A stretch of DNA of 64,000 bases from Oscillospiraceae bacterium (GTDB lineage: Bacteria > Bacillota > Clostridia > Oscillospirales > Ruminococcaceae): the NCBI GenBank assembly GCA_902363145.1, contig CABIZB010000001.1, positions 1 to 64,000 on the forward strand, written 5' to 3'. Shown here piece after piece: positions 25,188 through 33,694 of the stretch. How positions within the stretch are numbered: the first letter of the stretch is position 1; every line of letters starts with the position of its first letter. The translations under genes and the position numbers were made by a program. The notes beneath the pieces are model-generated. The model made no database searches. It was not told the origin of the DNA and worked only from the letters and a program-made list of their open reading frames with translations.

Positions 25188-25293
25188 CTGTCAACGGTCA
25201 AGATGAACGGCGCAAATGCGCCGCCGTTGACAGCCCCGCCCGTCTTTGCTGTTCGGTAATCAAGAGGGCGACAGCACAAGATGCTGCCGCCCT
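25188..25293 (+). repeat. Two hairpins between anti-sigma and sigma-like genes
   Basis: CTGTCAACGG / CCGTTGACAG (about 25189-25232, with an inner GGCGCAAATGCGCC stem) and GAGGGCGACAGC / GCTGCCGCCCTC (25264-25293) are visible. The second may be a terminator-like or regulatory RNA structure ahead of the next gene. Confidence 0.5.
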
Positions 25294-25322
25294 CTGCCAT
25301 TATTCAGAAAGGGGGATTTTCC

Positions 25323-25781
25323 ATGACCGAACACGAAAAGTATCAAGAACATATCCGGCATACACACGATGCCTTTTGCAAGACTGTTATTCGCCACGCT
25401 GCCATAGACGCAGCCCGGAGCATACGGAGCCACCGCAAGCGGGAAATCTCGCTTGAATATCTGATAGAAGAAAAACACTATCCATTCAGTACCACAGATA
25501 AATACTTTGCGGAGCAATCCGGCATGACCAGCTATCCGCTTTTCGTCTGTGGTCAGATGGTGCTTTTGGAAAGTCCAGAGCTTGCCGCAGCCCTGTCCGC
25601 ACTATCACAGATGGAACAGGAAATCATTTTCTTGTACTACTTCCAACGATTGACGCATAGGGAGATTGGACGGAGATATGGACGGGCTGGCAACACAACC
25701 GGGCGGCGTATTCAGATGATTTTACGGCGGCTACGGGCAGAGTTGGAGGGCTTGTCCTATGAACCAGCTACTTCCCTATGA
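25323..25781 (+). CDS. Sigma-70 region-4-like protein (Tn916 Orf7 type)
   Basis: 152 aa from ATG 25323 with AAAGGGGG upstream. The C-terminal HTH (LSQMEQEIIFLYYFQRLTHR, then IGRRYGRAGNTTGRRIQM) is region-4-like. In Tn916-type elements such proteins regulate excision or transfer. It overlaps the next small gene. Confidence 0.75.
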   Translation: MTEHEKYQEHIRHTHDAFCKTVIRHAAIDAARSIRSHRKREISLEYLIEEKHYPFSTTDKYFAEQSGMTSYPLFVCGQMVLLESPELAAALSALSQMEQEIIFLYYFQRLTHREIGRRYGRAGNTTGRRIQMILRRLRAELEGLSYEPATSL

Positions 25782-25956
25782 GACAATCGTTAAGGCAAGC
25801 GAGGGCGACCCGGAAGCTGTTGCCGCCGTCCTATCCCATTATGCAGGATATATCCGCTCTTGTGCGAAAATGGACGGACAGATTAACACGGATATGCAGG
25901 AGCATATCGTCAGGCAACTGATAGAAAGCCTGTTGAAGTTCCGCTTTGACCGCTAA
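25759..25956 (+). CDS. Small HTH protein (Tn916 Orf8-like)
   Basis: 65 aa with the family pattern YETIVKASEGDPEAVAAVLS and a C-terminal RQLIESLLKFRFD. It is almost always paired with the upstream sigma-like protein in conjugative elements. Confidence 0.75.
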   Translation: MNQLLPYETIVKASEGDPEAVAAVLSHYAGYIRSCAKMDGQINTDMQEHIVRQLIESLLKFRFDR

Positions 25957-25998
25957 ACAGAAAAGTTGTATAATTAGAGCCTGACAAATTAAACTTCA

Positions 25999-26424
25999 AT
26001 GAGAGTAGAGCAAATGGAACAGATTATCAATTATAGAGACATACCCACAGATAAAAGGATTGACATATTAAATGCTCTTGAGCGAATAGGTTTTTTTCCG
26101 GCATACGGCGGCGTGAAAACAATGCAGCAAATTATGGAAAAGTCAGTTCCAGGTTCAGGCCCACAATTCTATTTCGTTTTCCGTGAAAATGAGTTGATAG
26201 GGTACAATTTTCTCATTGGGGACACTAAGAAATATAAAGCGTTCCCATGGCTTGCTATTAGCAATATGGATGAGCAGAAGTTGACTGTTTGTGAAGAACT
26301 GATGAAAATACAAATTGCCTTTTTTGAAGAACTCGGAATGCAAAAGATAGCAGATCATTGCATTAGGATTATGGAAGATTACAGAAAAGGAATTGGAAAG
26401 CAGAAAGAAAGCGATTGCAGATAA
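25999..26424 (+). CDS. Hypothetical protein, possibly cargo
   Basis: 141 aa (ATG 25999; ATG 26014 also possible, weak ribosome sites for both). More AT-rich than its neighbours. A central beta strand FYFVFRENELIGYNFLIGD is followed by a helical end, faintly reminiscent of an acetyltransferase-like core, but no acetyl-CoA motif is clear. Unassigned. Confidence 0.5.
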   Translation: MRVEQMEQIINYRDIPTDKRIDILNALERIGFFPAYGGVKTMQQIMEKSVPGSGPQFYFVFRENELIGYNFLIGDTKKYKAFPWLAISNMDEQKLTVCEELMKIQIAFFEELGMQKIADHCIRIMEDYRKGIGKQKESDCR

Positions 26425-26886
26425 GTTCCATTTGAAAAACGGCTGACAATTTAATACCGCCGCCCATCACAGCGGCAGATAAGCAGTAAATCTTGAAAAG
26501 GTTTACTGCTTTTTTTGCGCCCATTTTCAAAAATCTTTGGCAAACCACACCGCCGGATTGTTGTAGGGAGCAGACAGGGAAAACAAAAAAATTTCCGCTG
26601 CGTTTGCCAAAACGCCCACTTTTCACCGTTGTAGTGGTGAACAGCGGGCAGAACACGCCGCCGCAATCGCTATATTGGTGGAGCAAGCCAGTATATCCGC
26701 AAACCAGAGCCGCCGAGGAAAGCGGTAGTTTTTTAGAGCAAGATTCTACCGCAGTACCAAAATTCGCTTATCGCTCATTTTGCCCCTGCGGGAATCTTGT
26801 TGGGGAGTGCCTTCCCCAAACCCTGCCATGCGGCTTACGCCGCTTATCCCGCCGCAGCCATGCGGCAGTCGAAAGGAGGTTTTACC
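26425..26886 (+). other. Gene-free region with terminator, candidate oriT of element A
   Basis: A terminator AAGCAGTAAA / TTTACTGCTT plus T-run lies at 26481-26516. The rest (26520-26886) has no convincing gene and is rich in short inverted repeats such as GCGGCTTACGCCGC. It ends in AAAGGAGG for mobC. Placement directly before MobC and relaxase genes suggests the transfer origin. Confidence 0.5.
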
Positions 26887-27285
26887 ATGCGAAAACGATA
26901 CAACACACCGCACCGCAGCCGGGTAGTCAAAACACGCATGACCGAGGAAGAATACGCCGAGTTTGCAGAAAGGCTTTCTGCCTACAACATGAGCCAAGCC
27001 GAGTTTATCCGGCAAGCCATAACCGGGGCAGCCATACGCCCCATCATAACCGTTTCTCCCGTCAATGATGAGCTGCTTGCCGCTGTTGGGAAGCTGACCG
27101 CCGAATACGGCAGGATCGGCGGCAACTTAAACCAGATAGCCCGGACGCTGAACGAGTGGCACAGCCCCTACCCGCAGCTTGCCGGGGAGGTACGGGCGGC
27201 GGTTTCCGACCTTGCTGCCCTAAAGTTTGAAGTCTTGCAGAAAGTGGGTGACGCTGTTGGCAACATTCAAACATATCAGCTCTAA
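26887..27285 (+). CDS. MobC-type relaxosome accessory protein
   Basis: 132 aa from ATG 26887. A ribbon-helix-helix start (RVVKTRMTEEEYAEFAERLS) is followed by the MobC motif GGNLNQIARTLNE. It helps open oriT for the relaxase encoded next; the reading frames overlap by 38 bases. Confidence 0.85.
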   Translation: MRKRYNTPHRSRVVKTRMTEEEYAEFAERLSAYNMSQAEFIRQAITGAAIRPIITVSPVNDELLAAVGKLTAEYGRIGGNLNQIARTLNEWHSPYPQLAGEVRAAVSDLAALKFEVLQKVGDAVGNIQTYQL

Positions 27286-28879
27286 AAATGCGGACTATGG
27301 CGCAGCGGAAGCCTACCTCACATTTGAGCATGACGAGTTTACCATGAAGCCCACCCTTGATGAAAACGGGCGGCTGATACCGAGGGAGGATTACCGCATT
27401 TCTTCCCTTAACTGCGGGGGCGAGGATTTCGCTGTTGCCTGTATGCGGGCTAATCTCCGCTATGAGAAAAACCAAAAACGGGAAGATGTGAAAAGCCACC
27501 ACTATATCATCAGCTTTGACCCACGGGACGGGACAGACAACGGCTTGACCACAGACCGGGCGCAGGAACTGGGGGAACAGTTCTGCAAGGCACATTTCCC
27601 CGGACACCAAGCCCTAATCTGCACCCACCCGGACGGGCATAACCACAGCGGGAATATCCATGTGCATATCGTCATCAACTCCCTGCGGATTTACGAAGTC
27701 CCGCTTCTGCCCTACATGGACAGACCAGCCGACACAAGGGAGGGCTGCAAGCACCGCTGTACCAATGCCGCTATGGAATATTTCAAGAGTGAAGTCATGG
27801 AGATGTGCCACCGGGAGGGGCTTTACCAAATCGACCTCTTGAACGGCAGCAAGGAACGGATAACCGAACGGGAATACTGGGCGGCAAAGAAAGGGCAGCT
27901 TGCCCTTGATAAAGAGAACGCCGCCAGAGAAGCCGCCGGACAGCCGACCAAGCCCACCAAGTTTGAAACGGACAAGGCGAAGCTGCGCCGGACGATACGG
28001 CAGGCACTTTCCCAAGCTGCCAGCTTTGACGAGTTTTCTTCCCTTTTGCTGCGGGAGGGTGTGACCGTCAAGGAGAGCCGGGGGCGGCTTTCCTACCTCA
28101 CGCCGGACAGGACGAAGCCTATCACAGCCCGGAAGCTGGGGGACGATTTTGACAAGGCTGCTGTCCTTGCCCTGCTTACGCAGAACGCCAACAGAGCCGC
28201 CGAACAGACCAAAGCCATACCCGAATACCCTGCCGCAGCTAAAAAGCCGTCACAAGGGGAAAAAACCGCAAAAACCACCCCGGCAGACAACACCTTGCAG
28301 CGCATGGTTGACCGGGAAGCCAAACGAGCCGAGGGCAAAGGCGTGGGCTATGACCGTTGGGCGGCAAAGCACAACCTAAAGCAGATGGCGGCTACCGTTA
28401 CCGCCTATCAGCAGTACGGCTTTTCTTCCCCGGAGGAACTGGACGAAGCCTGTTCTGCCGCCTATGCCGCCATGCAGGAAAGCCTTGCAGAGCTGAAGCA
28501 GGTGGAAAAGACGCTGAACGGGAAAAAGGAGCTGCAACGACAGGTGCTTGCCTATTCCAAGACCCGCCCTGTCCGGGACGGGCTGAAACAGCAGAAAAAC
28601 GCCAAAGCAAAAGCAGCCTACCGTCAGAAGTACGAAAGCGACTTTATCATAGCAGACGCAGCCGCCCGCTATTTCAGGGAGAACGGCATTTCCAAGCTGC
28701 CGAGCTATAAAGCCATGCAAGCAGAGATTGAAACCCTTATCCAAGAGAAAAACAGCGGCTACAACGATTACCGGGCAAAACGGGAGGAATACCGCCGCTT
28801 ACAGACTGTCAAGGGCAATATCGACCAGATTTTACACCGGGAGCGCAAGCCTGTGAAAAGGCAGGAACAGGAACGATAA
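27248..28879 (+). CDS. MOBP-family relaxase
   Basis: 543 aa from GTG 27248; an upstream in-frame start is possible, but the family begins VTLLATFKHISSKNADYGAA. The metal-binding histidine motif HNHSGNIHVHIVIN lies near residue 137. The C-terminal half is long and helical with no helicase motif. It nicks oriT and leads the strand to a coupling protein. Distinct from the MobV and MOBQ relaxases of the neighbouring elements. Confidence 0.88.
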   Translation: MTLLATFKHISSKNADYGAAEAYLTFEHDEFTMKPTLDENGRLIPREDYRISSLNCGGEDFAVACMRANLRYEKNQKREDVKSHHYIISFDPRDGTDNGLTTDRAQELGEQFCKAHFPGHQALICTHPDGHNHSGNIHVHIVINSLRIYEVPLLPYMDRPADTREGCKHRCTNAAMEYFKSEVMEMCHREGLYQIDLLNGSKERITEREYWAAKKGQLALDKENAAREAAGQPTKPTKFETDKAKLRRTIRQALSQAASFDEFSSLLLREGVTVKESRGRLSYLTPDRTKPITARKLGDDFDKAAVLALLTQNANRAAEQTKAIPEYPAAAKKPSQGEKTAKTTPADNTLQRMVDREAKRAEGKGVGYDRWAAKHNLKQMAATVTAYQQYGFSSPEELDEACSAAYAAMQESLAELKQVEKTLNGKKELQRQVLAYSKTRPVRDGLKQQKNAKAKAAYRQKYESDFIIADAAARYFRENGISKLPSYKAMQAEIETLIQEKNSGYNDYRAKREEYRRLQTVKGNIDQILHRERKPVKRQEQER

Positions 28880-29064
28880 AAACCGCCCCAAAATGTACCC
28901 GAACCTATACAGAACAAGGGGGCTGCCCCGTACCCTATCCGCAAATACCAAAGGATTTTTTGACGGGCTTATAGGGCAGAAAAACCCCGAAAATGATACC
29001 GAGATGATACAGAATTACCGCCGATACCGTCACACCAGCGGAAACGGCAGAAAGGAGCGCACCC

Positions 29065-29277
29065 ATGCCAAGAATGAGCAAGAAACGGCGGCTGGAATGG
29101 TCTTTTTTCCTGCGGCAAGTGAAAGTCGGGAATTCCACCTGCGACCGTATCACATACAATGACCTCTGCCGGGGCTGTACCCATAGCTGCAAGCAGAGCT
29201 TCCGGGCGATTATCATACTCTGCCCCCACTACTACTCCAAACGCCGGAAAAAGGAGGACAGGGACAATGGCAGATAA
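29065..29277 (+). CDS. Small cysteine-rich element protein (CKQSFRA family)
   Basis: 70 aa. Begins MPRMSKKRRLEWSFFL and contains four spaced cysteines in LCRGCTHSCKQSFRA and ILCPHYYSKR. Two relatives occur at 36009-36197 and 58338-58535. Probable zinc-binding; role unknown. Its end overlaps the replisome organizer start. The gap 28880-29064 holds repeated GATAC(C) words. Confidence 0.65.
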   Translation: MPRMSKKRRLEWSFFLRQVKVGNSTCDRITYNDLCRGCTHSCKQSFRAIIILCPHYYSKRRKKEDRDNGR

Positions 29278-30016
29278 CCGCAAATATTACTACCTCAAGC
29301 TGAAAGAGAACTTTTTTGACAGCGACTCCATTGTGCTGCTGGAAGATATGAAAGACGGGATTTTATACTCCAATATCCTCTTGAAGCTGTACTTAAAATC
29401 GCTGAAAAACGGCGGGAAATTGCAGCTTGACGAGCATATCCCCTACACAGCGCAGATGATAGCGACACTGACCCGCCACCAGATAGGAACGGTTGAGAGG
29501 GCTTTGGAGATTTTCCGGCAGTTGGGGCTTGTGGAGCAGCTTGACAGCGGGGCTTTCTATATGACCGACATTGAGTTGATGATAGGACAGTCCTCTACCG
29601 AAGCCGAGCGAAAACGGGCTGCAAGGCTGGAAAACAAGGCACTTTTACCGCCCCGGACAAAAGGCGGACATTTGTCCGACATTCGTCCACCAGAGAAAGA
29701 GATAGAGTTAGAGAAAGAGATAGAGATAGAAAAAGAGAGAGAGGGAGAAACGGGACACCCCGCCCCCGCCGCTTATGGCAGATACAACAATGTGATACTG
29801 ACCGATACAGAGCTTTCCGGGCTGAAAACAGAGCTGCCCGACAAGTGGGAGTATTATATTGACCGGCTTTCCTGCCATATCGCTTCCACTGGGAAGCAGT
29901 ACCACAGCCATGCAGCCACCATTTACAAGTGGGCGCAGGAAGACGCTGCCAAAGGCAAGGCTGCCCCGAAACAGGGCATACCCGATTATTCATGCAAGGA
30001 GGGCGAGAGCTTATGA
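29267..30016 (+). CDS. Phage replisome organizer N-terminal-type initiator
   Basis: 249 aa from ATG 29267 (AAGGAGG). The N-terminal winged-helix segment (YYLKLKENFFDSDSIVLLED to IFRQLGLVEQL) is the replisome-organizer domain. An acidic/lysine linker of repeated EKEIE units (about 145-158) and a DnaD-like C-terminal part follow. It should bind the element's origin and recruit the DnaC-like loader encoded next (overlap ATGA). Confidence 0.82.
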   Translation: MADNRKYYYLKLKENFFDSDSIVLLEDMKDGILYSNILLKLYLKSLKNGGKLQLDEHIPYTAQMIATLTRHQIGTVERALEIFRQLGLVEQLDSGAFYMTDIELMIGQSSTEAERKRAARLENKALLPPRTKGGHLSDIRPPEKEIELEKEIEIEKEREGETGHPAPAAYGRYNNVILTDTELSGLKTELPDKWEYYIDRLSCHIASTGKQYHSHAATIYKWAQEDAAKGKAAPKQGIPDYSCKEGESL

Positions 30017-30867
30017 AAAACGAGATTGAAGCTATGATTACGGACATTACAGCCACTACCGCCGAAGCGGAGGACTACACAGGCGAGGACGGGCTTTTAT
30101 ACTGCGGCAAGTGCCATACGCCCAAAGAAGCCTACTTTGCAGAGGGAAAGACCTGTTTCGAGCGTGACCGCCACCCAACAGACTGCGACTGCCAGCGAGC
30201 AGCCCGTGAAAAGCAGCAAGCCGCCGAAAGCCGACAGAAGCACCTTGAAAAAGTGGAGGACTTGAAACGCCGGGGCTTTACCGACCCTGCTATGCGGAAC
30301 TGGACATTTGAGCATGACAACGGCAGAAACCCACAGACCGAAACCGCCCGCTTTTATGTGGAGAGCTGGGAAACCATGCAGGCTGAAAATATCGGCTACC
30401 TGTTTTGGGGCGGCGTGGGGACAGGAAAAAGCTACCTTGCCGCCTGTATCGCCAACGCCCTTATGGAGAAAGAGGTTGCCGTCTGTATGACAAACTTTGC
30501 AACCATACTCAATGACCTTGCTGCCAGCTTTGATGGCAGGAACGAATATATTTCCCGCCTTTGCAGCTACCCCCTGCTGATACTTGATGATTTTGGTATG
30601 GAGCGAGGAACAGAATACGGGCTGGAACAGGTTTACAGCGTGATTGACAGCCGTTACCGAAGCGACAAGCCGCTGATCGCCACGACCAACCTCACGCTGG
30701 AGGAATTGCAGCACCCGCAGGACACGCCCCACGCCCGTATCTATGACAGGCTGACTTCCATGTGCGCCCCCGTCCGCTTCACGGGCAGCAACTTCCGAAA
30801 GGAAACCGCACAGGAAAAGCTGGAACGCTTAAAGCAACTGATGAAGCAGCGAAAGGAGAACCTATGA
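30013..30867 (+). CDS. DnaC-like helicase loader ATPase
   Basis: 284 aa. The N-terminal zinc-type cysteines (C31, C34 and later CDC) are followed by Walker A GGVGTGKSYLA and Walker B LLILDDFGMERGTEY with sensor motifs. It should load the host DnaB helicase at the element's origin. Confidence 0.87.
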   Translation: MKNEIEAMITDITATTAEAEDYTGEDGLLYCGKCHTPKEAYFAEGKTCFERDRHPTDCDCQRAAREKQQAAESRQKHLEKVEDLKRRGFTDPAMRNWTFEHDNGRNPQTETARFYVESWETMQAENIGYLFWGGVGTGKSYLAACIANALMEKEVAVCMTNFATILNDLAASFDGRNEYISRLCSYPLLILDDFGMERGTEYGLEQVYSVIDSRYRSDKPLIATTNLTLEELQHPQDTPHARIYDRLTSMCAPVRFTGSNFRKETAQEKLERLKQLMKQRKENL

Positions 30868-31052
30868 CAGAAACGAAACAGACAAGCACCACCAAAACAG
30901 ACCGCCGCCCGGACTGTGTGACGGAAATCCGCATGGGCAACTCCGTCCTTACCGTTTCCGGCTTCTTCAAGCAGGGCGCAACCGATACCGCAGCCGACAA
31001 GATGATGAAAGTGCTGGAAGCGGAAGCTGCTACACAAAAAACGGCGATTTGA
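30864..31052 (+). CDS. tnpW: TnpW-family small protein
   Basis: 62 aa from ATG 30864, overlapping the DnaC-like stop. The core VTEIRMGNSVLTVSGFFKQG and ADKMMKVLE helix correspond to TnpW. It lies 111 bp upstream of the recombinase. Confidence 0.7.
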   Translation: MTETKQTSTTKTDRRPDCVTEIRMGNSVLTVSGFFKQGATDTAADKMMKVLEAEAATQKTAI

Positions 31053-31163
31053 CCGACCATAAAGAAGCAGATTTGACGCTTTTGCCGCTATACAGACCGC
31101 CGCCCCATGTGGTACAATCAAGGTACGGAATAGTGGGGCTGGCTGTCGGAAACGGAGGATTTT

Positions 31164-32774
31164 ATGTTAAGACAGACCAACCAACAACCAATTACCGCCC
31201 TTTACCCAAGACTTTCCCATGAGGACGAGCTGCAAGGCGAGAGCAATTCCATTTCCAACCAGAAGCGTATTCTTGAAACCTATGCAAAGCAGAACGGCTT
31301 TTCCAATCTGCGCTGGTACACGGACGACGGTTATTCTGGTGCGAACTTTCAAAGACCCGGTTTTCAAGCCATGCTTGCGGACATTGAAGCCGGAAAAGTC
31401 GGGACAGTTATCGTAAAGGATATGTCGAGGTTAGGGCGAAACTACCTGCAAGTGGGAATGTACACGGAAATGATTTTCCCACAGAAAGGTGTCCGCTTTA
31501 TCGCTATCAATGACGGAGTGGACAGCGCACAAGGCGACAATGACTTTGCCCCGCTGCGGAATATCTTTAACGAATGGCTGGTGAGAGATACGAGCAAGAA
31601 AATCAAAGCAGTAAAACGCTCAAAAGGCATGAGTGGCAAGCCCATCACAAGCAAGCCTGTGTATGGCTACCTCATGGACGAGGACGAAAATTTCATTATT
31701 GACGAGGAAGCTGCACCCGTAGTCAAGCAGATATACAACCTCTGCCTTGCCGGGAACGGTCCGACTAAGATAGCCCGTATGCTCACAGAGCAGCAAATCC
31801 CCACGCCGGGGACGCTGGAATACCGTAGGACGGGCAGCACCCGCCGCTACCACCCCGGCTATGAGTGCAAGTGGGCGACCAATACCGTTGTGCATATCCT
31901 TGAAAACCGGGAATACACAGGCTGTCTGGTAAACTTCAAGACAGAAAAGCTCTCTTACAAAGTCAAGCACAGTGTAGAAAATCCCCTGGAAAAGCAAGTG
32001 ATTTTCGAGAACCACCACGAGCCTATCATAGACACCCAGACATGGGAACGGGTGCAGGAACTTCGCAAGCAGCGCAAACGCCCCAACCGCTATGATGAAG
32101 TGGGCTTGTTCTCCGGCATACTGTTCTGTGCGGACTGCGGTAGTGTCATGTATCAGCAGCGATACCAGACGGACAAGCGCAAGCAGGACTGTTATATCTG
32201 CGGCAACTACAAGAAACGCACCCATGACTGTACGGCGCACTTTATCCGCACTGACCTCTTGACCGCTGGCGTACTCTCCAATCTGCGGAAAGTGACAAGC
32301 TATGCGGCAAAGCATGAAGCCCGGTTTATGAAGCTCTTGATTGAGCAGAACGAGGACGGGGGCAAGCGCAGGAACGCCGCCAAGAAAAAGGAGCTGGAAG
32401 CCACCGAGAAACGCATAGCCGAGTTATCCGCTATTTTCAAGCGGCTGTATGAGGACAGCGTGACCGGGCGCATATCAGACGAGCGTTTCACAGAGCTGTC
32501 GGCAGACTATGAAGCAGAACAACGGGAGCTGAAAGAAAGAGCCGCTGCTATCCAAGCGGAGCTTTCCAAAGCACAGGAAGCCACCGTGAACGCAGAAAAG
32601 TTTATGAATGTTGTTCGGCGGCATACCAGCTTTGAAGAACTTACCCCTACTCTGTTGCGGGAGTTTGTAGAGAAAATCGTTGTGCATGAGTGCAGCTATG
32701 ACGAGAACAAGACCCGTAGGCAGGACATTGAGATTTATTATTCTTTTGTTGGCAAGGTGGACTTGCCCGAATAA
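31164..32774 (+). CDS. Large serine recombinase of element A
   Basis: 536 aa from ATG 31164 (CGGAGG). Catalytic S18 (YPRLSHEDE), the DMSRLGRNYLQVG helix, a recombinase domain, zinc ribbon (CADCGSVMYQQ) and a coiled-coil C-terminus are present. It ends 90 bp before the right end of element A and should act on the AA core in Maff2. A hairpin CCTATCCG/CGGATAGG (32783-32813) follows as probable terminator. Confidence 0.92.
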   Translation: MLRQTNQQPITALYPRLSHEDELQGESNSISNQKRILETYAKQNGFSNLRWYTDDGYSGANFQRPGFQAMLADIEAGKVGTVIVKDMSRLGRNYLQVGMYTEMIFPQKGVRFIAINDGVDSAQGDNDFAPLRNIFNEWLVRDTSKKIKAVKRSKGMSGKPITSKPVYGYLMDEDENFIIDEEAAPVVKQIYNLCLAGNGPTKIARMLTEQQIPTPGTLEYRRTGSTRRYHPGYECKWATNTVVHILENREYTGCLVNFKTEKLSYKVKHSVENPLEKQVIFENHHEPIIDTQTWERVQELRKQRKRPNRYDEVGLFSGILFCADCGSVMYQQRYQTDKRKQDCYICGNYKKRTHDCTAHFIRTDLLTAGVLSNLRKVTSYAAKHEARFMKLLIEQNEDGGKRRNAAKKKELEATEKRIAELSAIFKRLYEDSVTGRISDERFTELSADYEAEQRELKERAAAIQAELSKAQEATVNAEKFMNVVRRHTSFEELTPTLLREFVEKIVVHECSYDENKTRRQDIEIYYSFVGKVDLPE

Positions 32775-32782
32775 CCGCCCGA

Positions 32783-32813
32783 CCTATCCGACATACCTCA
32801 TGTGCCGGATAGG
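32783..32813 (+). terminator. Terminator-like hairpin near right end of element A
   Basis: CCTATCCG (32783-32790) and CGGATAGG (32806-32813); an A/T stretch with TTTTTT follows about 10 bases later. Confidence 0.5.
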
Positions 32814-32864
32814 AACGGCAAAATTTTTTACACTTCTATTACTTCTTTATCACACATCAGTAAA

Positions 32865-32891
32865 AAGCCAGGGTGTCAAGCAGTTCATGGC
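32865..32891 (+). pseudogene. Maff2 internal fragment between elements A and B
   Basis: Read in the frame set by 23569-23693 this short piece gives KSQGVKQFMA, matching the Maff2 consensus that follows NPAA. It stops matching at ATGGC, where element B sequence (TAATTAGTTGG) begins. It differs in codons from the Maff2 3' part at 43919, which repeats the GIKQLVA stretch. Confidence 0.75.
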
Positions 32892-32963
32892 TAATTAGTT
32901 GGAACAAAAAACGAAAGGAAGAGCACAATCCAGACGGTATCAGCGGCAGGCTACAAGAATAAA

Positions 32964-32992
32964 TTGTGATTTCACAAGATTGGTGCTATAAT
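32964..32992 (+). promoter_or_regulatory. Sigma-A promoter of the XRE/TnpV genes of element B
   Basis: -35 TTGTGA (32964-32969) and -10 TATAAT (32987-32992), 17-bp spacer. A short dyad TTGTGATTTCACAA spans the -35 and start of the spacer and could be an operator for the XRE protein encoded next. Confidence 0.72.
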
Positions 32993-33055
32993 AAGAGAAA
33001 AGTTCCTGCCGGGGCAGCCGCCCCGGTGGTATGGATAGAAAGGCAGGAAAACAAT

Positions 33056-33328
33056 ATGCACATCAGCTATAAACCACTCTGGCACACACTGTTAGAGCGT
33101 GATATGAGAAAAGAGGATTTAAGGCTTGCCGCTGGTATGACAACAAATATGATTGCCAACATGAGCAAAGAGGGAAAGCACATCAGCATGGATACATTAG
33201 CCCGTATCTGCGAAACGCTGAATTGTGAGATTACCGATGTGATTGAGTTAGTACCAGACGAGCCTGCTTCCACAGGAGGTAAGGAACATGAGCGAATTGA
33301 AACCAAGAATAACGGAAAACGGAATTGA
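33056..33328 (+). CDS. XRE-family regulator
   Basis: 90 aa from ATG 33056 (AGGCAGGAAA upstream). Single-domain HTH, closely related in layout to the element 1 regulator at 12959: LRLAAGMTTNMIANMSKEG then LARICETLNCEITDVIEL. It overlaps tnpV by 41 bases. Confidence 0.8.
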   Translation: MHISYKPLWHTLLERDMRKEDLRLAAGMTTNMIANMSKEGKHISMDTLARICETLNCEITDVIELVPDEPASTGGKEHERIETKNNGKRN

Positions 33329-33665
33329 TTATATCCTTGTCGGAGATTATTACATCCCGGACTTGAAACTGCCGGAGGAACACCGCCCTATCGGAAAGTA
33401 CGGACGGATGCACCGGGAATATTTAAGGGAAGTCCACCCAGCCAGATTGAATACATTGATACTGACCGGGGAATTGTGGACATATCTTGCAGACCTGAAC
33501 GAACAGGCACAGGAACGGTTAGACACCATCATGGAGCAGATGAAAACTGCCGAGGGCGTAACCGAGGAATTGAAGCGTACCCACCAAATGGAATGGGTGC
33601 AGCGTTGCAATAACATTCATAACCGGGCAGAAGAAATTGTTTTGCATGAGATGATTTATTCATAA
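33288..33665 (+). CDS. tnpV: TnpV family transposon protein
   Basis: 125 aa with AGGAGGTAAGG upstream. The ENGIDYILVGDYYIPDLKLP start and NRAEEIVLHEMIY end match the element 1 copy at 11378. Confidence 0.85.
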   Translation: MSELKPRITENGIDYILVGDYYIPDLKLPEEHRPIGKYGRMHREYLREVHPARLNTLILTGELWTYLADLNEQAQERLDTIMEQMKTAEGVTEELKRTHQMEWVQRCNNIHNRAEEIVLHEMIYS

Positions 33666-33694
33666 CGGGAGCAATTAAATCGGAGGTATATAAG

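Larger units (their letters stand above)
23694..32864 (+). mobile_element. Element A: serine-recombinase mobilizable element inside Maff2 (about 9.2 kb)
   Basis: The left junction follows GCGGCCAA (23686-23693). The right junction precedes AAGCCAGGGTGTC (from 32865), with AA shared (23692-23693 and 32863-32864). Joining them restores NPAAKSQGVKQFMA, the Maff2 consensus. Contents: ECF sigma/anti-sigma, sigma-like and HTH proteins, MobC, MOBP relaxase, cysteine-rich protein, replisome organizer, DnaC-like, TnpW and recombinase at the right end. Confidence 0.8.

Noticed and set aside
26493..27068. Protein-coding gene between 26493 and 27068
   Set aside because: Overlaps a terminator, the oriT candidate and mobC in another frame; no ribosome site, low-complexity Pro/Arg content.
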